A stretch of 64,000 nucleotides of DNA from a bacterium D16-50 (GTDB taxonomy: Bacteria; Bacillota; Clostridia; Lachnospirales; Lachnospiraceae): contig RAZA01000001.1 of the NCBI GenBank assembly GCA_003612485.1, positions 186,001-250,000 of the forward strand, given 5' to 3'. The translations under genes and the position numbers were made by a program. Positions 40,862 through 49,575 of the stretch are shown in pieces. The notes under the pieces are model-generated. The model did no database searches, was not told the origin of the DNA, and worked only from the letters and a program-made list of their open reading frames with translations. Position 1 is the stretch's first letter; each line of letters starts with the position of its first letter.

Positions 40862-40961
40862 GGTTTATAAAGAAGCGGCTGTGTCGAACCGCTGACAAAC
40901 CGCTAAATGTAAAGGATATAGCCGAAACCCTTTATGCTGACGCAAGGAAGATAAGTGAAAG

Positions 40962-41687
40962 ATGGACAACATTACAAGCACTACGAATATCACAGAAAAA
41001 TCATATCAGAAAATAGACCTCCACACCCACACCTGCGCCAGCGGGCATGGCACGAAGGACAGCATTACCGATCTGGCCAGAGAAGCGGCTAAACGCAGCA
41101 TGGAAATTCTGGGGATCAGCGACCATGGACCTGCCAGCGCAGGGAGCGCCGGCCTCTCCTATTTCCGCAGTCTCTTTTTATGCGAGCGAAGCCGCTTCGG
41201 CGTTGCCCTGCGCTATGGCGCGGAGGCAAACATACTGGATGCTCAGGGAAATCTGGACATCCCCGATGATATTCTGGAAAAGCTTGATTATTGTATTATC
41301 AGTATGCATCGGCCCATCTATGTTTCCGGCTCTGCCGCTGAAAACACAAAGGCTTACATCCGGGCTATGCGCCATCCCAAGGTAAAGATCATCGGCCATT
41401 GCGACGATTCCCGCTTTCCAGTTGACTACACCGAGCTGGTGAGATGCGCCCTCTCCTTGGGTGTGCTGCCGGAGCTGAACAATGTCTCCTTACTGCAAAA
41501 CAGCTACCGCGTCAATTGCCGGGAGAACGCCATCCTCCTTCTGCGGGCCTGCGAGGTTTCCTCCTGCCCCATCCTCTTATCCAGCGACAGCCATGGCCGG
41601 GAACATATCGGGGACATGACGGAGGCAAAAAAACTGATAGAGGAAATCCGTTTTCCCAAATCTCTGCTCTCCCGCCTCCGCCTCTGA
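40962..41687 (+). CDS. PHP-domain phosphoesterase (YcdX-like)
   Basis: The 241-residue protein has the metal-binding PHP motifs in order: DLHTHTCASGHG, ISDHGP, IISMHRP, IGHCDD and LSSDSHG. These coordinate a trinuclear metal centre in YcdX-like phosphatases. AGGAAG precedes the ATG. Its last codons and stop are the start of array 5. Confidence 0.88.
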   Translation: MDNITSTTNITEKSYQKIDLHTHTCASGHGTKDSITDLAREAAKRSMEILGISDHGPASAGSAGLSYFRSLFLCERSRFGVALRYGAEANILDAQGNLDIPDDILEKLDYCIISMHRPIYVSGSAAENTKAYIRAMRHPKVKIIGHCDDSRFPVDYTELVRCALSLGVLPELNNVSLLQNSYRVNCRENAILLLRACEVSSCPILLSSDSHGREHIGDMTEAKKLIEEIRFPKSLLSRLRL

Positions 41688-41905
41688 CGCTCCGCCCTTC
41701 CGGTGGCTCTTCTGCTGTCCTGCCTTCGGTACTCCGCCCTTCCGGCACCTCTTCTGCTGCCTCGCCCCCACTTCTGACGCTCCGCCCTTCCGGTGGCTCT
41801 TCTGCTGTCCTGCCTTCGGTACTCCGCTCTTCCGGCATCTCTTCTGCTGCCTCGCCTCCGCCTCTGACGCTCCGCCCTTCCGGTGGCTCTTCCGCTCTCC
41901 CGCCC
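41683..41905. repeat. 90-base tandem repeat made of two 45-base halves (array 5)
   Basis: The segment starting TCTGACGCTCCGCCCTTCCG recurs at 41683, 41773 and 41863, exactly 90 bases apart; each unit contains two related halves around CTCCGCCCTTCCGG. The first copy contains the TGA stop of the PHP gene. 45 and 90 are divisible by 3, which keeps frames open on both strands, but no ribosome site or plausible protein is present. Confidence 0.92.
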
Positions 41906-41948
41906 CCCAAATATTCAGCAATACGAAATCTGGCCTAAATTAGGCATC

Positions 41949-41982
41949 AAAAAGGCTCTACCCTTTTGCAGGATAAAGCCTT
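41949..41982 (-). terminator. Terminator of the inositol operon
   Basis: AAGGCT (41952-41957) pairs with AGCCTT (41977-41982) with further partial pairing inside; reading leftward a short T-run follows. It lies about 100 bases beyond the iron alcohol dehydrogenase stop. Confidence 0.55.
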
Positions 41983-42080
41983 GGTAAAACAAAACCCTCA
42001 GCCCTCTATCCAAAGAATACTACAGAATAGAACCATCGGGCAAAACAAGATAAATCCTCCGCTTACAGCTCCCCCTTCCG

Positions 42081-43235
42081 TTATGCCAGAAGAGATCGAT
42101 ATATGCCGGCGATATCCTCTTTGGACAGCGGCTTTCTGGTGTTGGCCGGCGAGCCTGACGCAAGGGCGTCCTCGGTCATCTTCGGAATCATGGCCATGAA
42201 TTTTTCTCTCTCTATCCCATACTCCTCCGGAGTGGGAATATGGCAGGACCGGCACAGCTCCCTGCAGGCACGGATGAACCGTTCCGCTGCCTCCATGTCC
42301 CCCGTCTCCTTGTCCGCCACGCCGATGGCCCTTCCCAGATCCGCAAAGCGGTCCGCCGCTTCTCTGTACACATACTCAAAGCATCCGGGCAGCAGCATGG
42401 CATTGCTGACCCCGTGGGGCACATGGAACAAGGCTCCGATGGGACGGCTCATACCGTGGATCACCGTGACGGAGGCATTATTAAAGGCTATTCCCGCCTC
42501 CAGCGCCGCCAAACTCATCTGCATTCTTGCCTCCCTCTCTTCCCCTTGGGAATAACATACGGGCAGATACCGGAAAATACGCTTCACCGCGCTGACCGCC
42601 AAAGTGTCGGTCATCGGCTGGGCCTTTCTGGAAGTATAGGCCTCCGCCGCATGGCAGAGGGCATCCAGACCCGTGGCCGCCGTAATTGCAGGAGGCGCCG
42701 TCATAGTAAATCTGGGATCGTCCACCGCAATGTCCGGCATCAGGTTCCTGCCCTTCAGCAGCATCTTGATATCCGCCTCCGTGTTCGTGATAATGGTAAA
42801 CTGAGTGGCCTCCGACCCCGTTCCGCTGGTGGTTGGCACAGCTACCATAGGCGGCAGCTCCCCCATGATCTCCCTTCCGTACCAGTCATTGATGGATCCT
42901 CCCCATGCCGCCACCACGCCGATAGCCTTCATGGTGTCAATAGGAGAGCCTCCTCCCACTGCAATCAGAAAGTCACATTTTTCGCTGTCCCAGATCTTTT
43001 TTCCGGCCTCCACCATCTTGTCCGTAGGTTCCCCCGTCACACCGTCAAAGATCACATAGCCAACGCCATCCTTCTCCAGTATTTCCGTCACAGCCTTCAC
43101 GTTCTGAAGCTTTACCATCACCGGATCCGTCACGATCAGCGCTCTATTGCCGCAGCCCGTCACCGACGAAGCGGCCTGCTCCAGCGCGCCCTCCCCATAG
43201 AAAATCTGTTTCGGCATTATGAATCCATAAGACAT
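42081..43235 (-). CDS. Iron-containing alcohol dehydrogenase
   Basis: The 384-residue enzyme is a group III Fe-dependent dehydrogenase: IAVGGGSPIDTMKAIG (nucleotide binding), PTTSGTGSEAT, GLDALCHAAEAY and IHGMSRPIGALFHVPHG with the metal-binding Asp and His residues. GGGGAGG precedes the ATG. As the last gene of the inositol cluster it may reduce an aldehyde from inositol breakdown, for example malonate semialdehyde to 3-hydroxypropionate, to balance NADH; this is inference. Lactaldehyde or other alcohol substrates are possible. Confidence 0.88.
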   Translation of the reverse strand: MSYGFIMPKQIFYGEGALEQAASSVTGCGNRALIVTDPVMVKLQNVKAVTEILEKDGVGYVIFDGVTGEPTDKMVEAGKKIWDSEKCDFLIAVGGGSPIDTMKAIGVVAAWGGSINDWYGREIMGELPPMVAVPTTSGTGSEATQFTIITNTEADIKMLLKGRNLMPDIAVDDPRFTMTAPPAITAATGLDALCHAAEAYTSRKAQPMTDTLAVSAVKRIFRYLPVCYSQGEEREARMQMSLAALEAGIAFNNASVTVIHGMSRPIGALFHVPHGVSNAMLLPGCFEYVYREAADRFADLGRAIGVADKETGDMEAAERFIRACRELCRSCHIPTPEEYGIEREKFMAMIPKMTEDALASGSPANTRKPLSKEDIAGIYRSLLA

Positions 43236-43326
43236 ATCTCTTCCTCCCCACGCCTACATACTGTCTTTCATCTCCAGCCTCTCCTAAGAATCTCAAAGGA
43301 GGCTTCCTTGAGCATACAGTCCACGA

Positions 43327-43351
43327 GAGCATCCCCCAAAACCGGATGCTC
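43327..43351. other. 8-bp stem-loop between iolG and the alcohol dehydrogenase gene
   Basis: GAGCATCC (43327-43334) pairs with GGATGCTC (43344-43351). No T-run follows, so processing or differential stability is more likely than termination. Confidence 0.45.
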
Positions 43352-43377
43352 TGCACAAAGCCCTTTACGTCCAGACC

Positions 43378-44391
43378 TCAGTCAAGCTCCGAAATCTTCA
43401 CGGGCCTATGTTCTTCCACGGATTTTTTTGCCGCCAGCCCGATCTTTACGGCCTGCATCCCCGCATGGATCCCCACGGGCACCTCTCCTCCGCTCTGGCA
43501 GGCATCCACAAACTGCCTCATCTCTTCCGAGAAGGACTCCATGTATCTTTCCAGAAAGAAGAACAAGGGCTTCTCCCCCGTCACGCCCTGATGGTCGGAA
43601 ATGACCACCGAGCTAAGGGTATCATTGGAAGTGGCCGCCATTCCCTTTGAGCCGAACAGCTCCGCCCTCTGGTCATAGCCATAAACGGCGCGTCTGGAGT
43701 TGTCAATGACAGCCAAGGCGCCGTTTGCCATCTTCATGGTGATGATGGCGGTATCCACATCCCCCTGCTCTCCTATGGCGGGATCCACCAGCACGGCGGA
43801 CTGTACATAGACCTCCTCCACGTCGCTGTCGGTCAAAAAGCAAGCCATGTCAAAGTCATGGATAGTCATATCCAGAAACATCCCTCCTGATACCTTGATG
43901 TAAGCGGGATTAGGCGGCTCAGGATCCCTTGACGTGATCTTCAGCACATGAGCCTCACCGATCTTCCCCTGATCATAAGCTCTTCTTACGGCAGCAAAAT
44001 TATGGTCGAAACGGCGGTTAAAGCCCACCTGAAACTTACATTGAGGATGGGCTGCCAGCGCATCCGCCACCTTCTGGATCTTATCCAGCGCATGATCCAC
44101 GGGCTTCTCGCAGAATACATGCTTTCCGGCCTGAATCGCCTCTATGGATACAGCTGCATGGGTGTCCGTGGAAGAGCATACTAAAACGGCGTCGATCTCC
44201 GGATCCGCCAGAATCTCCTTGTAATCGCCGTATATTTTTCCCACGTCCATTCCCCGGACGAACTCCTTCGTCTCCTCATTCATAAAAGGATCCGCCACCG
44301 CCTTCACGCAGGCATTTTTTACATGATAGGTGATGGACTGTAAATGCACCTTTCCGATGCGCCCCATGCCTATGATACCGATATTAACCAT
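43378..44391 (-). CDS. iolG: Inositol 2-dehydrogenase (Gfo/Idh/MocA family)
   Basis: The 337-residue enzyme oxidises myo-inositol to 2-keto-myo-inositol with NAD. The Rossmann start VNIGIIGMGRIGKVH, the catalytic Lys in FCEKPVD and the His/Asp in MTIHDFDM are present. Length matches IolG (about 340). GGAGGAG precedes ATG 44391; the longer frame is not needed. It lies 43 bases after iolE. Confidence 0.9.
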   Translation of the reverse strand: MVNIGIIGMGRIGKVHLQSITYHVKNACVKAVADPFMNEETKEFVRGMDVGKIYGDYKEILADPEIDAVLVCSSTDTHAAVSIEAIQAGKHVFCEKPVDHALDKIQKVADALAAHPQCKFQVGFNRRFDHNFAAVRRAYDQGKIGEAHVLKITSRDPEPPNPAYIKVSGGMFLDMTIHDFDMACFLTDSDVEEVYVQSAVLVDPAIGEQGDVDTAIITMKMANGALAVIDNSRRAVYGYDQRAELFGSKGMAATSNDTLSSVVISDHQGVTGEKPLFFFLERYMESFSEEMRQFVDACQSGGEVPVGIHAGMQAVKIGLAAKKSVEEHRPVKISELD

Positions 44392-44434
44392 TTCTCCTCC
44401 ATTCCGCCGCGATTCCTGCGGCCTGCAATTCTTA

Positions 44435-45328
44435 CTAGAGCCCTGCTTTCTCAGCAATGTACTTTCTGGCCTTTATTGCATACTCCAGCGGGTTGGCCAC
44501 CGCCGGATCCTGCTCCGCCTCCACCAGCACATATCCCTCATAGCCCGTGTTCCCAAGCACCTCAAAAATAGGCTCAAAGTCCAGACTGCCGTCTCCCGGC
44601 ACCGTGAAAGTTCCAAGACGCACCCCCTGCAGGAAGCTTAGGTTCTCCCGTCTGACCTTCTCCACCACCTCAGGACGAATGTCCTTCAAATGCACATGTC
44701 GGATTCTGCCGGCGTATTTTTTCAGCACCCCCAGATAATCCTCCCCGCAGTATGCCAGATGACCGCTGTCGAACAAAAGCCCCACCAGCTCAGGATCCGT
44801 GTTCTCCATCATCCGACGGATCTCCGCCGCCGTCTGCACAACGGTTCCCATATGATGGTGGAAGGTCAAAGCCACCCCCATGTCCTTCGCCACTTTTCCC
44901 AGCCTGTTCAGTCCCCTGCACAAAAGCTCCCATTCCCGGTCGTCACAGACATATTTATCCCGGAAAATGGCCTTGTCCGTACCTTGTATGGAATGTCCCT
45001 GCTCGGAGACCCCCACCACCTTTGCCCCCATTTCTTTCAAAAAAGCAACATGCTCTATAAAGCCCTTTTCCGTCTCCTCATAGGGAGCCGTTGTGAGGAA
45101 GGTGGAATACCATGCATTGCATATCTGCATACCCCGCAGCTCCAGAGCCTTCTTCAGCACCGCCGTGTCTTTTGGGTACTTATTGCCCACCTCGCAGCCG
45201 GTGAACCCTGCCAGCGCCATTTCCGACACACACTGCTCAAAGGTGTTCTCCGCCCCCAGATCCGGCATATCGTCGTTCGTCCATGCAATGGGCGCTATGC
45301 CCAAATGTACCTTCTCCTTGCTTAACAT
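44435..45328 (-). CDS. iolE: Inosose dehydratase
   Basis: The 297-residue TIM-barrel enzyme dehydrates 2-keto-myo-inositol. Typical segments are [17 protein letters not shown] at the start, [26 protein letters not shown] and [12 protein letters not shown], which carry the metal ligands. Length equals Bacillus IolE. Its ATG shares one base with the iolD stop (TGATG), so translation is coupled; GAGGAG is upstream. Confidence 0.95.
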   Translation of the reverse strand: MLSKEKVHLGIAPIAWTNDDMPDLGAENTFEQCVSEMALAGFTGCEVGNKYPKDTAVLKKALELRGMQICNAWYSTFLTTAPYEETEKGFIEHVAFLKEMGAKVVGVSEQGHSIQGTDKAIFRDKYVCDDREWELLCRGLNRLGKVAKDMGVALTFHHHMGTVVQTAAEIRRMMENTDPELVGLLFDSGHLAYCGEDYLGVLKKYAGRIRHVHLKDIRPEVVEKVRRENLSFLQGVRLGTFTVPGDGSLDFEPIFEVLGNTGYEGYVLVEAEQDPAVANPLEYAIKARKYIAEKAGL

Positions 45329-47247
45329 CAATATCTCCTCGCCTTCTCCAAGTTTTTCTGTTTGTTTTCATAGGCCCTGCGCACATTTTCGTTTTCGGAG
45401 GCGCCTGCAACCCCCACATGCCACCATGCGCCGTACCCGTCGGTCATGGTCTTTGGCAGCACCTTGATGTCGATGAGAGTGGACACCTCCTGCTTCAGGC
45501 TGTCCGCCAGAGCAGCCTCCAGCTCTTCCATAGTCTTCACCCGATAGGTCTTGACACCGTAGCCGGCGGCGCAGGCGGCGAAGTCAATGGGTATAAGATC
45601 TCCCAGCAATTTTCCCTCCCCGTCCCTAAACCGAAACTCCGTGGCCAGATTTCCTATGCCATTGGACATCTGCAGATTGTTGATACAGCCGAAACCGCTG
45701 TTGTCAAAGAGCAGCACATTGATCTTTTTGCGCTCCTGAAGGGAAGTCACCAGCTCCGAATGCAGCATCAGAAAGCTCCCGTCCCCGCACATGGCGTAAA
45801 CCTCCCTATCAGGCTCTGCCAGCTTAGATCCCAAGGCCCCTGCAATTTCATAGCCCATGCAGGAATAACCGTACTCCATGTTGTAGGAATATCTGGCATC
45901 GGATGTCCACATCCGCTGAAGGTCTCCGGGCAGGGAACCTGCCGCCCCTACGCAGACGGCATCCTCCGGAATCATCTCCCGCACCTTGGCCACCACCGCC
46001 GTCTGGGTGAGGCTGCTGCCGGTCATCTCGCAAAATTCCGGTATAGTTCTGGGATCTCCCGCGCCGATCAGCGGCTTAAAGTTCTGGTCAAAAGAATATG
46101 CGGAGAGAAATTCCATCTCCCTTTTCCAGCCCTCTCTGGCCTCCACGATCTCATTCTCATAGCCGGAGCGGTATCCGGCTCCCCGCAGAAGCTTCCCCAG
46201 CTCCAGAACCGCAAGCTTTGCGTCCGCAACCACCTTCACGGCTCCCAGCTTATAAGCGTCAAAGCGGGATGTGTTCACGGCGATCACAGAAGCGCCCTCC
46301 TGAAACAGCGACTTGGATGCCGTTGTGAAATCGCTAAATCTGGTGCCCAGCCCCAAGATCACATCCGCTTCTTTGGCAATATCGTTCCCTGCGCTGTTTC
46401 CCGTGACCCCTAAACCACCCAGATTGCAGGGATGGGAGGACAGGCAGGCGGTCTTGCCGCTCTGGGTCTCCGCAAAGGGAATCCCAAACTCCTGACAGAA
46501 CTGCTCCAGCGCTTCTCCCGCCTCCGAGTAGCGGACTCCCCCGCCGCAGACGACCAGAGGTTTTTCGGCTCTCAGCAAAATCTCCGCCGCCTCCTCCAGT
46601 TCTTCTTCGGCAGGCACCACCCTCACGATGCGATGAACCCTTTTTTGGAAAAACTCCTCCGGGAAGTCATAGCACTCTCCTCCCACGTCCTGCGGCAGCG
46701 AAATGCACACCGCTCCGGTTTCCGCCGTATCCGTCAGCACCCGCATGGCGTTTATCATTGCCGACATCAGCTGCTGCGGTCTGGCAATTCTGTCCCAGTA
46801 ACGGCATACCGCCCGATAGGCGTCATTGGTGGTGGTGGCCAGTGAATTTACCTGCTCGAACTGCTGCAGTACCGGATCCGGCTGTCTGGTGGAAAACGCA
46901 TCCGCCGGAAACAGAAGCAACGGCACATGGTTCACCGTGGCCGTAGCCGCCGCCGTGATCATGTTGGCCGCGCCAGGACCGATGGAAGAAGCGCATGCAA
47001 TGATCCTCCTCCGGTTGTTCTGCTTGGCGTATGCCATAGCCGCATGGGCCATTCCCTGCTCGTTTTTCCCCTGATAAACCTTAAGATCCCCCGGACAGCT
47101 GTCCAGCGCCTCCCCCAGACCACAGACTATCCCATGTCCGAATATGGTAAAAATCCCGTCTACGAACTTGCTCTCCCTACCGTCAAAGGACACATACTGC
47201 CGATCCAAAAAGCGCACCAGCGCCTGAGCTGTTGTCATGTATGCCAT
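45328..47247 (-). CDS. iolD: 3D-(3,5/4)-trihydroxycyclohexane-1,2-dione acylhydrolase
   Basis: The 639-residue thiamine-diphosphate enzyme opens the ring of the inositol intermediate to 5-deoxy-D-glucuronate. Segments include [16 protein letters not shown] near the N-terminus, [13 protein letters not shown], and the cofactor motif [26 protein letters not shown]... ending with NN in [11 protein letters not shown]. Length matches IolD (637 in Bacillus). GGAG precedes the ATG. Confidence 0.95.
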   Translation of the reverse strand: MAYMTTAQALVRFLDRQYVSFDGRESKFVDGIFTIFGHGIVCGLGEALDSCPGDLKVYQGKNEQGMAHAAMAYAKQNNRRRIIACASSIGPGAANMITAAATATVNHVPLLLFPADAFSTRQPDPVLQQFEQVNSLATTTNDAYRAVCRYWDRIARPQQLMSAMINAMRVLTDTAETGAVCISLPQDVGGECYDFPEEFFQKRVHRIVRVVPAEEELEEAAEILLRAEKPLVVCGGGVRYSEAGEALEQFCQEFGIPFAETQSGKTACLSSHPCNLGGLGVTGNSAGNDIAKEADVILGLGTRFSDFTTASKSLFQEGASVIAVNTSRFDAYKLGAVKVVADAKLAVLELGKLLRGAGYRSGYENEIVEAREGWKREMEFLSAYSFDQNFKPLIGAGDPRTIPEFCEMTGSSLTQTAVVAKVREMIPEDAVCVGAAGSLPGDLQRMWTSDARYSYNMEYGYSCMGYEIAGALGSKLAEPDREVYAMCGDGSFLMLHSELVTSLQERKKINVLLFDNSGFGCINNLQMSNGIGNLATEFRFRDGEGKLLGDLIPIDFAACAAGYGVKTYRVKTMEELEAALADSLKQEVSTLIDIKVLPKTMTDGYGAWWHVGVAGASENENVRRAYENKQKNLEKARRY

Positions 47248-47356
47248 ATCTTCTCCACCTCTTTCTTATTCTTCGTTCCCCAAGTTTCTCTCCTGCCCAC
47301 ATTCCCGGCCACCGCCGGCAGGCGGCTTCATCATCCGCTTCCCGACCTATGTATCC

Positions 47357-48136
47357 TCATTTCTCATAGTCGGAATGATCCAGCCATTGATGCTCCGGCG
47401 GCACTATGCGGGTCTTGCGCCAAGGATCCCCCTCCAGATGGCGGATCAGCCACACATAGCACATCCGATAGCCCGGTGCAGCCGCCTGCTGGTGGGCATT
47501 CATAGGCGTGATTGCAAGGCAGCCCTGATCTTCCACCCGGAAGCACTGCTCTCCGTCAAAGCCCACTCCGAAGCCCTGAGGCTTATCAAATTCATAATAA
47601 TACAATTCCGGCTGGGGATGACAGTGGGGCGGATAGCTGGACCAGCACCCCGGCTTATGGAACACCTCCCCCATCACCATGTTGGAATACGGCGCATTCT
47701 CGTAATCGAAGACTGTCAGCACCTGCCTATGGGCAGCGCCGTCCCACTGCCTGCTGCCGAATTCCTGCAGGGTACACATTTCGGGAGTATAGAACACCGT
47801 ATCGAATCCGTTTGGATTCCCAGTCTGCTGGATCAGCAGCCTGCTGTCTTCCTCGGCCGTGACAATCATCTCTTTCCTGCGGCAGCAGTGCAGGCAATAG
47901 GGCTTATCCAGAAAGACGCTCCTCCTCTGGGCATTCTCCCTTCTCCCCTCAAAGGCAAAGACCACCTTTCCTGCAAGCAGCAGAATCGCCGTCTCCTTCT
48001 CCTGCTCCAGCAACCGTAGCTTCTGTCCCGCTTTCAGCCTCTGCACCCGCACATCCATCAGCATATGGCTGTTTTTTCCCTTCTCCTCGCAGAGAATCTT
48101 TTCCCCTTTTTCGTTAAACGCCGGATTCTCGTACAT
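47357..48136 (-). CDS. iolB: 5-deoxy-glucuronate isomerase
   Basis: The 259-residue cupin enzyme isomerises 5-deoxyglucuronate to 5-dehydro-2-deoxygluconate. The metal motif SSYPPHCHPQPELYYYEF is diagnostic, with GVGFDGEQCFRVEDQG and YVWLIRHLEGDPW following. Slightly shorter than Bacillus IolB (271). It lies between iolC and iolD. Confidence 0.95.
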   Translation of the reverse strand: MYENPAFNEKGEKILCEEKGKNSHMLMDVRVQRLKAGQKLRLLEQEKETAILLLAGKVVFAFEGRRENAQRRSVFLDKPYCLHCCRRKEMIVTAEEDSRLLIQQTGNPNGFDTVFYTPEMCTLQEFGSRQWDGAAHRQVLTVFDYENAPYSNMVMGEVFHKPGCWSSYPPHCHPQPELYYYEFDKPQGFGVGFDGEQCFRVEDQGCLAITPMNAHQQAAAPGYRMCYVWLIRHLEGDPWRKTRIVPPEHQWLDHSDYEK

Positions 48137-48227
48137 ATTCCTCGGCTCCTTCCATCCTTACTGATTTTCTTCTATATCTATCGCTTCCCCCAAGATACCT
48201 TATTTTCTTTTTGTTTCTCCGTTCCCC

Positions 48228-49265
48228 TTATGGCCTATCTTCTTCCGATTCCTGAAGAACTACCATCTCACCGTACTTCTCCTTCTCTTCCCTGATAAAC
48301 TCTTCCACCTCCGAAAGGGTGGGCATAGCCGCCGAACAGCTGTGGGCGGAGATCAGCATAGAGGCGGAGGCGGAGCCGTATTCCAGAGCCTTGGATACGC
48401 TGCACCCGTCAAGCAGCGCCCGGATGAAGGAAGAAGCGTAACCGTCCCCTCCTCCAAAGCCCTTCAGGGCGCTGGTGGGAAAAGGTTTTACCGCATAATG
48501 GCTGCCGTCGCAGGCGTAGGCCGTAGAGCCCTCCTTGCCATGTTTGATTACGACGATCTTACAGCCGTAAGCCTGCCATCGCTTTGCGCTGTCGCTGTCA
48601 TCACCACAGACGCCCATTATCCGCTCCGTCAGGTCAAACTCCTCTCTGGAGCCCAGAATCAGATCGCTCTCCTTTGCTACAATAGAATAATATATGGATA
48701 TTTCGTCCATGCTCTTCCAAGTATACGCCCGGTAATCGATGTCGAAAATCACTGCTACGCCGTTTTTCTTCGCCAGCATCAGCGCCTTCAGGGCCGCCTC
48801 TCTGGAAGGACTGGCGGCAAGGGCCGTGCCGGAGATGAGAAGCGCCTTCGTCCTTTTGATATACTCCTCGTCCACATCCTCCGGTTCCAGCATCAGATCC
48901 GCTACACCGTCCCGGTACATCAATATCCTGCTTTCAGTGGGACTCATAATTTCCGTGAAGGTCAATCCCAGATTTTCGCCGTTTCTGCATCTTGAAATGT
49001 GGCTGGTATCGATACCCTCCTTTTGGAAATAATGGGTCACATAATCTCCGAACTGATCATCGGACACTCTGGCGATAAAGCCTACTTTTTTTCCAAGACG
49101 CGCCATGCCAACTGCGATATTGGCCGGGGAGCCGCCCAGATATTTGTTGAAATTACAGCTTTCCTCCAGAGGACGGTTCAAATCCACCGGATTGAAATCT
49201 ATGGCGACCCTTCCAAGCAGAATCAAGTCGTATTCCTTTCCCTGATCAAATGTTATGTACTGCAT
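48228..49265 (-). CDS. iolC: 5-dehydro-2-deoxygluconokinase (PfkB family)
   Basis: The 345-residue kinase has the PfkB N-terminal motif YLGGSPANIAVGMARLG and the C-terminal signature FGGGDGYASSFIRALLDG, where the catalytic Asp sits in GGGD instead of the usual GAGD. It phosphorylates 5-dehydro-2-deoxygluconate. It is the first iol gene on the minus strand; GGAGG lies 12 bases before the ATG. The aldolase that would act next (IolJ) is not in the window. Confidence 0.93.
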   Translation of the reverse strand: MQYITFDQGKEYDLILLGRVAIDFNPVDLNRPLEESCNFNKYLGGSPANIAVGMARLGKKVGFIARVSDDQFGDYVTHYFQKEGIDTSHISRCRNGENLGLTFTEIMSPTESRILMYRDGVADLMLEPEDVDEEYIKRTKALLISGTALAASPSREAALKALMLAKKNGVAVIFDIDYRAYTWKSMDEISIYYSIVAKESDLILGSREEFDLTERIMGVCGDDSDSAKRWQAYGCKIVVIKHGKEGSTAYACDGSHYAVKPFPTSALKGFGGGDGYASSFIRALLDGCSVSKALEYGSASASMLISAHSCSAAMPTLSEVEEFIREEKEKYGEMVVLQESEEDRP

Positions 49266-49388
49266 CTATATGCATACCTCCTCGCCCCGTTTTGCAGATA
49301 CCTTTCCCCGAATCAGGCATATGCTATATGTTCTATATGCTCCCCTATCTACCTATCTATTTGCTCCCGCTCCCTGCCTTGCCCCCCG

Positions 49389-49575
49389 CGGCCTCAGCTA
49401 TAGCAGCTTAGCTTCCCTTGCTCCTGCCTGCCTTGCATCCCCACGGCCTCAGCTATAGCAGCTTAGCTTCCCTTGCTCCTGCCTGCCTTGCCCCCCACGG
49501 CCTCAGCCATAGCAGCTTAGCTTCCCTTGCTCCTCTTGCCTGCCTTGCCCCCACGGCCTCAGCCATAACAGCTCA
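49389..49575. repeat. 55-base tandem repeat including a gene end (array 6)
   Basis: Copies starting GGCCTCAGC lie at 49390, 49445, 49499 and 49555 (periods 55, 54 and 56). The last copy contains the stop codon (TCA on the plus strand) and final codons of the gene at 49559-51226; the others follow it. The rest of the 293-base gap before iolC holds no gene. Confidence 0.92.

Noticed and set aside
41512..41921. Two minus-strand repeat-peptide frames across array 5
   Set aside because: Explained by the 45/90-base repeat period; no ribosome site, and they run into the real PHP gene.
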